Below, piece after piece: positions 40,749 through 48,227 of a DNA stretch of 64,000 nucleotides. Position 1 is the first letter of the stretch, and each line of letters opens with the position of its first letter. The notes below the pieces were generated by a model. The model searched no databases and had not been told where the DNA came from. It worked only from the letters and a program-made list of their open reading frames with translations. Origin of the DNA: Oscillospiraceae bacterium (GTDB taxonomy: Bacteria; Bacillota; Clostridia; Oscillospirales; Oscillospiraceae); NCBI GenBank assembly GCA_022846075.1, contig AP025582.1:2542001-2606000 (forward strand). Direction: 5' to 3'. A program made the translations under genes and the position numbers.

Positions 40749-43040
40749 TTATTCGGAAAGATAGATCTGGGTCTTTTCCACCACCTGGGCGGCGGCCTCC
40801 TCCGGGGTAAGCCTGCCCTCCAGCAGGGCCTTGGTCTGATCGAGGACCACGTCGGTCACCACCTGGTCGGTGAGCAACGGCTGAGACAGGCTGCCGCACA
40901 GGGACAGGAAGCCCATGTCGTCGGCGCCGTCCAGGATCTTGATCACGGATTTTTCCAGGGAGCCGCGGACCACGGAGAACCCGTCGCCCAGGTACTTGTC
41001 CTGGACCGTGCCGGAGAGGAGCATCTTCACAAAGCTCTGGGCCAGCTCCTTCTGCTGGGAGGTGGTCACGATGCCCACCGCGCCGGAGGGGGTGTAGGCC
41101 CCCTGGCCGAAGAGGGAGTCCAGCGCCCAGCCCTCTTCCCGGCCTAAGTTGGTGCAGATCTGCTCCAGGCCGTAGATTCCCCCAAGCTCCTGGATGTGGA
41201 AGAGGGCCTGGCCGTTTCTGAGGACAAAAGAACCCATGTCTATGACCTCCGCCCGGCCTCCGCCGTCCGACATGGTCACGAGGATCGCGCTGGTGCTGCC
41301 GTTTTGGGGCGTGTTCTTTTTCAGGGCGGCGTCGATCTGGGAGACCTGCCGGAAGAACTCCGTCAGGGCCCCCTCCTCCACCCCCGCGCCCTGGCGGGCC
41401 GGGGCGAAGAGATTCACGTACAGGGGGGCCGCGCCGTCCTCACCCCAGAGGGTGTCGGGGGCTTTGAGGAAGGGGGTGGAGCCGCCCTGCCGCTCCTCCA
41501 CCTCCCGGGCCAGGTCCGCCAGGGCCCGGACGGCCATCACGTCCTCCGACCTGCCCATCATGACGGGCAGAGTGAACCGGGAGGGAAGGGCGAATACGCC
41601 CCCGCCGGTGCGGTAAGCCCCCATGAGGTTGGGCATGAGACCCTGGGCCTCCAGCTCACCCTCCAGGCCGCTCAGATCCTCCAGCACGCCCTTTTCGATG
41701 TAGGAGGCGGCGGGCAGACCGTCCAGCACCAGCAGGTCGGGGCCCTTGCCGTTCAAAAGCTCGGTGTTCAGCGCCCGGATCACGTCCTCCGGAGTGGCGG
41801 CCGACTCCCCCTCCAGCAAAATCTGGAAGTTCACCTTCACGCTGGTGTTGCGGCGCTGGAACTCGCCGATGGCCTGGCGGATGGTGGCATTGTCGTCCAG
41901 GGCGGCGATGGTGAGCTCGGTGTCGGGATTGGTGGGGGTGTCGGCGCTGTAAGTGTAGCGCATGACCTCCACCCCCTCTTCCCCGGAAAGCAGGGCCCAG
42001 AAGCTGCCCTCGGGGCCGGACGCCGTGGCCGCGATGCTCAGATCGGGCATGGACAGGGAGGTGAGCTCGCCGTCCACCAGCTTTTCCCACAGGGTGCCCC
42101 CCTCGGCCTGGCGGTAGATGCCGCCGCTGTTGGCCAGGAATACGCCCTCCTCGTCCAGGTTGGGCACGGTGGCGTAGTCCAGCCCGTCAAAGACGCACTC
42201 GCTCTTCGCGCCGGTGTCCAGGTCATAGAGCCACAGCCCGCTGTAATTGGGGTCAAAGGCCAACAGCTGATTGCCGTAGACCGCCGTGGAGCCGGCGAAG
42301 GCGGTGCAGGGATACTCCCGGATCAGCGCGCCGTCCGCGCCGCTGTACCGGGACACGCCCTTATTGCCGTAGGAAATCAGGTAGTCCCCGTTTTCCAGCA
42401 CGCTGAACCCGGTGGGGGGAATCAAGGAGAACGGCTCTCCCACTGCTCCCCCGTCTACCCCGACGGAGACGCTGCCCTCCACGGTGATCCCGCCAAAACT
42501 GCCCGAGACGACCGCACCGCTCTTGCCGTCGGAGGTGGTGACGCCGGGGTCGTTTTTGCTGCCGGAGACCGTGATTCCGGGCTCTTCCCCGCCGCCGCCC
42601 GCCTCCTTTTCCCAGTCCGGGATCTCGATGTCCTGGGGCGTGTCCCCCTCCGCCCGGACCAGATGGGGGGCCCCAGCCTGGTCCATGTACAGCGCGAAAA
42701 GGGCGCCGTTGGAGGTCTCGTTGATGCCCAGGACGCTGTTCCCGGCGGCCATCAGGCCGGAGAGCCACGTGACGTCCTCTTCTTGTATCTGGCCGTCCTG
42801 GGAGATCTCGTACCGCTTGGCCCACTGCTCGGTCTTGCTGTACCCGTAGGTCACCAGCACGCCGTCCTCCCGCAGGCAGGTCCCCCGGACCCGCTCGACC
42901 CCCGGCAGGGACCCGGTCTGCTCCTCGATATACCGCCCCATGGGCACGTTTCCGCCCTGGGTCCCCTCGGAGCTCCCGCAGCCGGACAGCAGCCCGGCGG
43001 TCAGGCTCAGGGACAGTGCCGCGCATAAAAATCGTTTCAT
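40749..43040 (-). CDS. Lipoprotein: N-terminal propeller-like region fused to an extracellular solute-binding domain
   Basis: 763 aa from ATG 43040 (AAGGGAG). It has a lipoprotein signal with lipobox LLSGC. Just after it comes PMGRYIEEQ, shared with the paralogue at 45174-47396. Residues about 45-360 are beta-rich with repeated loops (YLISYGNKGVSRYSG, LWLYDLDTG, GGIYRQAEGG), suggesting a beta-propeller. Residues about 375-763 are an ABC solute-binding domain (IRQAIGEFQRRN, NTELLNGKGPDLLVLDGLPA, SGAVGIVTTSQQ). It is first gene of the transporter operon and divergent from its regulator. The propeller may present or sense ligand. Confidence 0.85.
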   Translation of the reverse strand: MKRFLCAALSLSLTAGLLSGCGSSEGTQGGNVPMGRYIEEQTGSLPGVERVRGTCLREDGVLVTYGYSKTEQWAKRYEISQDGQIQEEDVTWLSGLMAAGNSVLGINETSNGALFALYMDQAGAPHLVRAEGDTPQDIEIPDWEKEAGGGGEEPGITVSGSKNDPGVTTSDGKSGAVVSGSFGGITVEGSVSVGVDGGAVGEPFSLIPPTGFSVLENGDYLISYGNKGVSRYSGADGALIREYPCTAFAGSTAVYGNQLLAFDPNYSGLWLYDLDTGAKSECVFDGLDYATVPNLDEEGVFLANSGGIYRQAEGGTLWEKLVDGELTSLSMPDLSIAATASGPEGSFWALLSGEEGVEVMRYTYSADTPTNPDTELTIAALDDNATIRQAIGEFQRRNTSVKVNFQILLEGESAATPEDVIRALNTELLNGKGPDLLVLDGLPAASYIEKGVLEDLSGLEGELEAQGLMPNLMGAYRTGGGVFALPSRFTLPVMMGRSEDVMAVRALADLAREVEERQGGSTPFLKAPDTLWGEDGAAPLYVNLFAPARQGAGVEEGALTEFFRQVSQIDAALKKNTPQNGSTSAILVTMSDGGGRAEVIDMGSFVLRNGQALFHIQELGGIYGLEQICTNLGREEGWALDSLFGQGAYTPSGAVGIVTTSQQKELAQSFVKMLLSGTVQDKYLGDGFSVVRGSLEKSVIKILDGADDMGFLSLCGSLSQPLLTDQVVTDVVLDQTKALLEGRLTPEEAAAQVVEKTQIYLSE

Positions 43041-43070
43041 GATCTTGCTCCCTTCTGAAATGGTGTCTCC

Positions 43071-43103
43071 AGGATATCTCATTTTTCTCTAATCCACCTG
43101 TAA
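43071..43103 (-). promoter_or_regulatory. Response-regulator-type promoter of the transporter operon
   Basis: Minus strand: TTACAG (43103-43098), 5 nt, TTAGAG (43092-43087), 10 nt, TATCCT (43076-43071). It has no ordinary -35; the 11-bp-phased direct repeat takes its place. Confidence 0.65.
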
Positions 43104-43109
43104 GAATCT

Positions 43110-43142
43110 TTGTAGATTTTTTAGAGATAAGGCTGTTATACT
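43110..43142 (+). promoter_or_regulatory. Response-regulator-type promoter of the first paralogous two-component system
   Basis: TTGTAG (43110-43115), 5 nt, TTAGAG (43121-43126), 10 nt, TATACT (43137-43142), about 40 nt before the regulator ATG. It has the same architecture as the divergent promoter and the two at 47425-47516. Confidence 0.65.
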
Positions 43143-43181
43143 GGTAACACCGACATCACTGTTTAAAGGTGGGAGCACTGC

Positions 43182-43862
43182 ATGCGCATTTTGATGATCG
43201 AGGACGACCGGGACCTGTGCGGGGCCGTGGATATCCATTTAAAAAGCCAGGGCTACACGGTGGACTACGCCTACGACGGGGAGGACGGCCTCCACTTTGC
43301 CCGGCAGAACGCCTATGACCTCATCCTCCTGGACCGGATGCTGCCCGGACGGAGCGGGGTGGAGGTGGTCTCCGCCCTTCGGCGGGAGGGGCTGTCCACC
43401 CCCGTGCTGATGATCACCGCCCTGGACGGCATCCAGGACCGGGTGGACGGCCTGGACGCCGGGGCGGACGACTATCTGCCCAAGCCCTTCGCCACCGAGG
43501 AGCTGCTGGCCCGGATCCGGGCTCTGGCCCGCCGGCCCCGGCAGGTGGAGACCACCCACCTCCTCCGGGCCGGGGACCTGGAGCTGGACGTGGAACTGTG
43601 CGCCCTCCGGGGCCCCGCCGGGCCCTGCCCCCTCTCCCGGCGGGAGGCCCGGCTTCTGGAGCTGCTGCTGCGCAACCGGGGCCAGACCTTGACCCGGGAG
43701 CTGCTGCTGGCCCGGATCTGGGGCCCAGACGCCCCTGTGGAGGACGGGAACCTGGACAACTATATCCACTTCCTCCGCCGCCGTTTAAAGACCGCGGGCA
43801 GCCGCTCCCAGATCGCCACGGTGCGGGGGGTGGGCTACCGGCTGGAGGAACCGCCATGCTGA
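43182..43862 (+). CDS. OmpR-family response regulator of the transporter locus
   Basis: 226 aa, ATG 43182 with GGGAG. It starts MRILMIEDDRDLCGAV; Asp51 is the phosphorylation site and Lys101 is conserved. The winged-helix domain ends RTVRGVGYRLEE-like (ATVRGVGYRLEEPPC). It is a paralogue of the regulator at 47547-48227: same length, same MRILMIEDD start, same DRMLP loop. It overlaps its kinase by 7 bp. It likely activates its own promoter and the divergent transporter operon through TTAGAG direct repeats. Confidence 0.93.
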   Translation: MRILMIEDDRDLCGAVDIHLKSQGYTVDYAYDGEDGLHFARQNAYDLILLDRMLPGRSGVEVVSALRREGLSTPVLMITALDGIQDRVDGLDAGADDYLPKPFATEELLARIRALARRPRQVETTHLLRAGDLELDVELCALRGPAGPCPLSRREARLLELLLRNRGQTLTRELLLARIWGPDAPVEDGNLDNYIHFLRRRLKTAGSRSQIATVRGVGYRLEEPPC

Positions 43863-45163
43863 AACAGCTGCGTCTGCGCCTGACCCTCCTGGCCGCCGCC
43901 CTCACCGGGGCGGTGCTGGTGGTCATGGCCCTGGCCGCCCTCTCCCTGTCCGAGGGACGGCTCCAGGAGAGCCTTCGGGCCAACTTCCAAACCAGCGCCA
44001 ACGGCATCGTGGTCAAGCTCCAGACCGACCGGGTGGTGAGCGCCGCCTGGCTGGCCCAGCTGGAGGCCGGGGAAAACCTGGTCATCTCCCTCCGGGACGG
44101 GGGGCGGCCCATCACCTTCCGTGGGGCCTGGGCGCCGGCCACCGACCGGCAGGTATTGATCGACCGGGCTGCGGAGCAGGGGCGGGCCCTGGGGGTGGAC
44201 CCCGGCCTGCCCCCCATCTCCATCCTGGAGCCCACCTCCACCCCCGCGTTCCAGGTCCAGGGGGACCACGGGGACAGGTATCTGGCCTCCGTGACCCTGA
44301 TTCCCGCGGGGCGGGGATGGCAGAGCCTTGTGCTCCTCAAGGACATTGCGGACAGCCGCCGGGAGATCTGGCTCCTCCGGGGGGCCTTCGCCGGCCTGGT
44401 GGCCCTCGGGGTGGCCGCCCTGGTGGCCCTGTGCTGGCTCTTCGCCGGGCGGGCCATCCGGCCCATCGAGGAGAGCCAGAAACGGCAGGCCGAGTTCATC
44501 GCCGCCGCCTCCCACGAGTTGCGCTCCCCCCTGGCCGTCATCCGCACCGCCGCCTCCGCCCTGGCGGTGGACCCGGCCCAGGCGCCCAGGCTGCGGCGCA
44601 GCATTGAAAACGAGTGCGCCCGCATGGCCCGGCTGGTGGACGACCTCCTGTCCCTGGCCCGCAGCGACGCGGGCACCTGGAGCGTGGCCGACGCCCCGGT
44701 GGACGTGGACGCCCTGCTGCTGGAGACGGCGGAGAAGTTCCTCCCCCTGGCCCGGGAAAGGGGCCTTTCCCTCCATCTGGAGGTGCCGGACACCGACCTG
44801 CCCATGGTCAGGGGGGACGCCCAGCGTTTGGGTCAAATCCTCACCGTCCTGCTGGACAACGCCCTGAGCTACACCCCAGCCGGAGGGGCCGTCACCTTGA
44901 GGGCCCAGGCCCTTCCGGAGGCCGTGCTCCTCCGGGTGGCCGACACCGGCCCCGGCATCCCCTCCGCCGACGCGGCCCACATCTTCGACCGCTTCTACCG
45001 GGCGGACACCGCCCGGAACAGCAAGGAGCACTTCGGCCTGGGCCTCTCCATCGCCCAGGAGCTCACCCGGCTCCACCACGGGACCCTCCGGGTGGCCTCC
45101 ACCGGGCCGGAGGGTACGGTCTTTGAGCTGAAACTGCCGGTGCCGAAGGAACCCCTCTCATAA
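43856..45163 (+). CDS. Sensor histidine kinase of the transporter locus
   Basis: 435 aa from ATG 43856. Two membrane helices (about 8-30 and 176-196) enclose a 145-residue extracellular sensor. A very short linker follows, with no full HAMP domain. The DHp motif EFIAAASHELRSPLAVIRT has His220. The ATPase has LLDNALSYTPAGG, DTGPGIP and HFGLGLSIA. It is paralogous to the kinase at 48220, with the histidine at the same residue number. Its extracellular domain may read the ligand state of the propeller-type lipoprotein (inference from linkage). Confidence 0.92.
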   Translation: MLKQLRLRLTLLAAALTGAVLVVMALAALSLSEGRLQESLRANFQTSANGIVVKLQTDRVVSAAWLAQLEAGENLVISLRDGGRPITFRGAWAPATDRQVLIDRAAEQGRALGVDPGLPPISILEPTSTPAFQVQGDHGDRYLASVTLIPAGRGWQSLVLLKDIADSRREIWLLRGAFAGLVALGVAALVALCWLFAGRAIRPIEESQKRQAEFIAAASHELRSPLAVIRTAASALAVDPAQAPRLRRSIENECARMARLVDDLLSLARSDAGTWSVADAPVDVDALLLETAEKFLPLARERGLSLHLEVPDTDLPMVRGDAQRLGQILTVLLDNALSYTPAGGAVTLRAQALPEAVLLRVADTGPGIPSADAAHIFDRFYRADTARNSKEHFGLGLSIAQELTRLHHGTLRVASTGPEGTVFELKLPVPKEPLS

Positions 45164-45173
45164 TGTGGGGGCG

Positions 45174-47396
45174 TCACTCCGCCAGGTAGAGCTCCAGCTT
45201 ACCGAGCACCCGGTCCACCGCCCCGTCAAGGTCCTGCTTTCCGGCGAAATAATCCGCCGTCTCCTGCTCCATGATGGTCTGGATGCTGCCGTCCAGAAGG
45301 ACCGGGGTATCCAGGGCCTTGAGGGTCTCCGCCCAGGCGATTCGGTAATCCTCCGGCGGGTAGTCGATGGTGACGTAGATGGGCACGTCGGCCCCGTCCT
45401 TGTCCGTCAGGGTGGTGCCGTAGGTGGAGAAGTGGCCGTTCCGATTCGGGTCCGGGTCCTCCTGGGTGGAGGCCTCAAAAGCGGCGGCGTTCACCGGCAT
45501 CCCGGTCCCCACCCCGGAGCCCTGGACCTCCTCCGACAGGGCCGTGGCCAAGAACTGCCGGGCCACGGCGGTATTCTGGCTGCGGGCGTTGATGCCCAGG
45601 ATGGTTTTGGGCTGGTACAGGCCATGACCGAAGAGGGGAACGGTCTCCCCGTCTCCCCGGTTCTGGCTGACCTGCCACGCGGCGTACAGGCTGTCGAAGC
45701 TGCACAGGTAGCCCAGGTCGATGCCCACGGCGTCGATGGACCAGGCCAGCGCGCCGAAGCCGAATTCCGGGTGGAGTCCCCAGCTGTCCTCCACCACCCG
45801 GCCCTGCTCCATGTCCCAGATGCGCTTCATCTGGGTCAGGAAGGCGGACCAGGCGGCCTTGTCCCCGGCGTAGAGGCGGTCCCGGTCGGTCAGGGTGAAG
45901 ATCTCCATGATCCAGTCGATCTCCGTCACCGACAGGGGGTGGTTGAAGCTGTCCCGGTTGGCCTCCAGCCAGTCCACCATACTTTCCAGATCCCGGCTGG
46001 CGGACACCGCAGCCGTGGAGGCGTGGAGGACAGGGGCATCGAATTGCAGCGGGATCCCGGGCAGGGTTCCGTCGGCCCGGCGGCAGGCCGCGGCCTTGTG
46101 GGGCAGAAGCCGGTCTTCCAGGGCGGCAAAGTCCTCAGACAGGTCCAGCAGCACCCCCTTCCCGGCGTAGGAGTCCAGAGGCATCCCGTCTAGGACCAGC
46201 ACGTCCGGCCCCTTCCCCGCCACCAGCTCGGTGGCGATGGTTTTCAGGGCGTCGTCCCAGCTGTAAGAACCCTCTCCCTCGGTGTAGCCCAGCTCATAGG
46301 TGACGTACACCTCCGGGTGGTCCTTTTGGAAGGTCCCGATGGCCTGCCGGACCAGAGGGTCCTCCTCCATGGACCACACCCGCAGCTCCTGCCCCGGCAG
46401 GGTGGGCACGCCGGGGTCGTAGACATAGGCGGTGAGGCTCCAGGCCTCGTTGACCCAGGAGACCATCAGGAAGCTGTCGTCTAAGGGCACAAAGAACTGC
46501 ATCAGGAAAGAGGGGGTCCCAAGGCTGGTAAGGCCGCCGTCCACCACCTGCTCCAGCATACTGTTGCCCGTCTGGGTCCGGTAGATGCCCTTGGCGTCGG
46601 CGTAGCACACCGAACCGTCGGGGGCGTAGGCCGCCAGCCGGTTCCATGTGCTGTTGTCATTGGAGGAGTGGACAAAGGAGGCGGCAGCCACCCGGCCGGT
46701 CTCCCTGGCCGCCTCCATGTCGTAAAAAACCAGGGCGTCGTTGGCGCAGTAGACCGCTTCATTGCCCCGGATGTCATAGCCCTCGATGGAGCCGTCCTCC
46801 ACCTCAAACTGGTTTTTGACCGCCCCGGTCTCTCCGTCCAGGTGGTAGAGAACCCACCAGCAGTCCACCAGCAAATCGCCGTTGTCCGCCACCTTGAAGC
46901 TGCGGGGGCCGGCGCCGTCCGGCTCCTCCAGGGGCAGCTCCGTGATGGTCCCGTCCGGGGCGATGCGCCAGAACAGGGTCGGGACGCCCTCCCCCTCCGG
47001 CACGTCCGCGCCGTAGTCATAGCCAAAAAACCACAGGTTCCCCTGGCTGTCCCAGCAGGCGCAGTCCTGGGAATACTGGTCCATCAGTCCACCATTGAGG
47101 GCGGTGCTGTCCTGGGCCTCCCAGGTCATACCCCCGTCGGCGGAATGGAACAGCTTCAGGTCAGCCCAGTGCGCCTCGTCCCCCTCCCGGCGGATGAAGG
47201 CCAGCAGGTCCAGTTCCCCCGCCTCGTCGGCCCGCAGGGCCAGCACTTGCCCCATCCGGTCGGGCAGGGTCCGGGTTTCCTCTACGTACCGCCCCATGGC
47301 GGGCGTTCCGCCCTCCTCCCCCTTTCCACCGCAGGCGGTCAACGGCAGCGCCATCGCCAGGGCCAGCAGCCCGGCCAACAGTCGTCTCATCTTCAT
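45174..47396 (-). CDS. Second propeller-like/solute-binding lipoprotein (paralogue)
   Basis: 740 aa from ATG 47396 (GGGAGG). The signal peptide has lipobox LTACG. PAMGRYVEETRTL follows, matching the MGRYxEE signature of the lipoprotein at 40749-43040. The N-terminal region (about 45-350) is again beta-rich and propeller-like. The solute-binding domain has RQAIGTFQKDHPEVYVTYE, GKGPDVLVLDGMPLDSYAGKG and INARSQNTAVARQF. There are no permease genes behind it: it converges on the first kinase 10 bp away. It may be a stand-alone sensor or share the importer of the neighbouring operon (inference). Confidence 0.85.
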   Translation of the reverse strand: MKMRRLLAGLLALAMALPLTACGGKGEEGGTPAMGRYVEETRTLPDRMGQVLALRADEAGELDLLAFIRREGDEAHWADLKLFHSADGGMTWEAQDSTALNGGLMDQYSQDCACWDSQGNLWFFGYDYGADVPEGEGVPTLFWRIAPDGTITELPLEEPDGAGPRSFKVADNGDLLVDCWWVLYHLDGETGAVKNQFEVEDGSIEGYDIRGNEAVYCANDALVFYDMEAARETGRVAAASFVHSSNDNSTWNRLAAYAPDGSVCYADAKGIYRTQTGNSMLEQVVDGGLTSLGTPSFLMQFFVPLDDSFLMVSWVNEAWSLTAYVYDPGVPTLPGQELRVWSMEEDPLVRQAIGTFQKDHPEVYVTYELGYTEGEGSYSWDDALKTIATELVAGKGPDVLVLDGMPLDSYAGKGVLLDLSEDFAALEDRLLPHKAAACRRADGTLPGIPLQFDAPVLHASTAAVSASRDLESMVDWLEANRDSFNHPLSVTEIDWIMEIFTLTDRDRLYAGDKAAWSAFLTQMKRIWDMEQGRVVEDSWGLHPEFGFGALAWSIDAVGIDLGYLCSFDSLYAAWQVSQNRGDGETVPLFGHGLYQPKTILGINARSQNTAVARQFLATALSEEVQGSGVGTGMPVNAAAFEASTQEDPDPNRNGHFSTYGTTLTDKDGADVPIYVTIDYPPEDYRIAWAETLKALDTPVLLDGSIQTIMEQETADYFAGKQDLDGAVDRVLGKLELYLAE

Positions 47397-47424
47397 GTTT
47401 CCTCCCATCGTTGCTGTTGGCTCC

Positions 47425-47458
47425 AGTATACCGCGCCAATCTCTAAGTTTTTCTCCAA
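47425..47458 (-). promoter_or_regulatory. Response-regulator-type promoter of the second lipoprotein gene
   Basis: Minus strand: TTGGAG (47458-47453), 6 nt, TTAGAG (47446-47441), 10 nt, TATACT (47430-47425). It has no standard -35. Confidence 0.65.
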
Positions 47459-47483
47459 AAACAGGGCCGCCGGCCCCGACAAA

Positions 47484-47516
47484 TTGGAGAAAGGTTAGAG
47501 GAATGTATGCTATAAT
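47484..47516 (+). promoter_or_regulatory. Response-regulator-type promoter of the second two-component system
   Basis: TTGGAG (47484-47489), 5 nt, TTAGAG (47495-47500), 10 nt, TATAAT (47511-47516), 30 nt before the regulator ATG. Confidence 0.65.
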
Positions 47517-47546
47517 AGGGACAAAAGGGGCAAAGGGGGCGGCGGG

Positions 47547-48227
47547 ATGCGCATCCTGATGATCGAGGACGACGAAAAGCTCTGCGAGGCGGTGTGCTAT
47601 CACCTGGAGCGGGAGGGCTTCACCGTGGACGTGTGCCACGACGGGGACGACGGCCTGCGCTGGGCCCGCCAGCAGGCCCACGACCTGATTATTCTGGACC
47701 GGATGCTCCCCACCCTCAGCGGGGTCACCGTTCTGGAGCGGATGCGCGCCGGCGGCATCCAGACCCCCGTGCTCATCGTCACCGCCCTGGGAACGGTGGC
47801 CGACCGGGTCCAGGGCCTCAACGCCGGGGCGGACGACTACCTGGTGAAGCCCTTCGACCTGGAGGAGCTGACCGCCCGGGTCCGGGCCATGGCCCGCCGC
47901 CCCCGGCAGTGGGAAAACGCCAGCCTCTTGCGCTGCGGGGACGTCCAGTTCGACCCCGAGGCCCGCGTCCTCTCCGGCGCCGGGGGCAAATGTTCCCTGT
48001 CCAAGCGGGAGGCCGCCCTTTTGGAACCCCTGCTCCGCCACCCGGGGCAGACCTTCACCCGGGGCCTGCTCCTCTCCCGTGTCTGGGGCCCCGACGCCCC
48101 GGTGGAGGAGGGCAATCTGGACAACTACATCTATTTCCTCCGCCGCCGTCTGGCACAGGTGGGCAGCGCCATGGAGATCCGCACGGTCCGGGGCGTGGGC
48201 TACAAGCTGGAGGCGGGCCATGTTTGA
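47547..48227 (+). CDS. OmpR-family response regulator, second paralogous module
   Basis: 226 aa, ATG 47547, identical in length to the regulator at 43182-43862. MRILMIEDDEKLCEAV at the start, Asp51 and Lys101 are conserved. The C-terminus RTVRGVGYKLEAGHV closes the winged helix. It overlaps its kinase by 8 bp. The promoter ahead of it carries the same TTAGAG direct repeat as the other three promoters of these loci, so the two regulators may recognise each other's sites. Confidence 0.93.
   Translation: MRILMIEDDEKLCEAVCYHLEREGFTVDVCHDGDDGLRWARQQAHDLIILDRMLPTLSGVTVLERMRAGGIQTPVLIVTALGTVADRVQGLNAGADDYLVKPFDLEELTARVRAMARRPRQWENASLLRCGDVQFDPEARVLSGAGGKCSLSKREAALLEPLLRHPGQTFTRGLLLSRVWGPDAPVEEGNLDNYIYFLRRRLAQVGSAMEIRTVRGVGYKLEAGHV

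Noticed and set aside
41196-43028. 610-aa plus-strand open frame.
   Set aside because: Antisense to the first solute-binding lipoprotein; low-complexity composition typical of a GC-rich shadow.
43127-43139. ATAAGGCTGTTAT as a third copy of the TetR/glucokinase operator.
   Set aside because: Only about 10 of 13 bases match and it is explained by the spacer and -10 of the response-regulator promoter.
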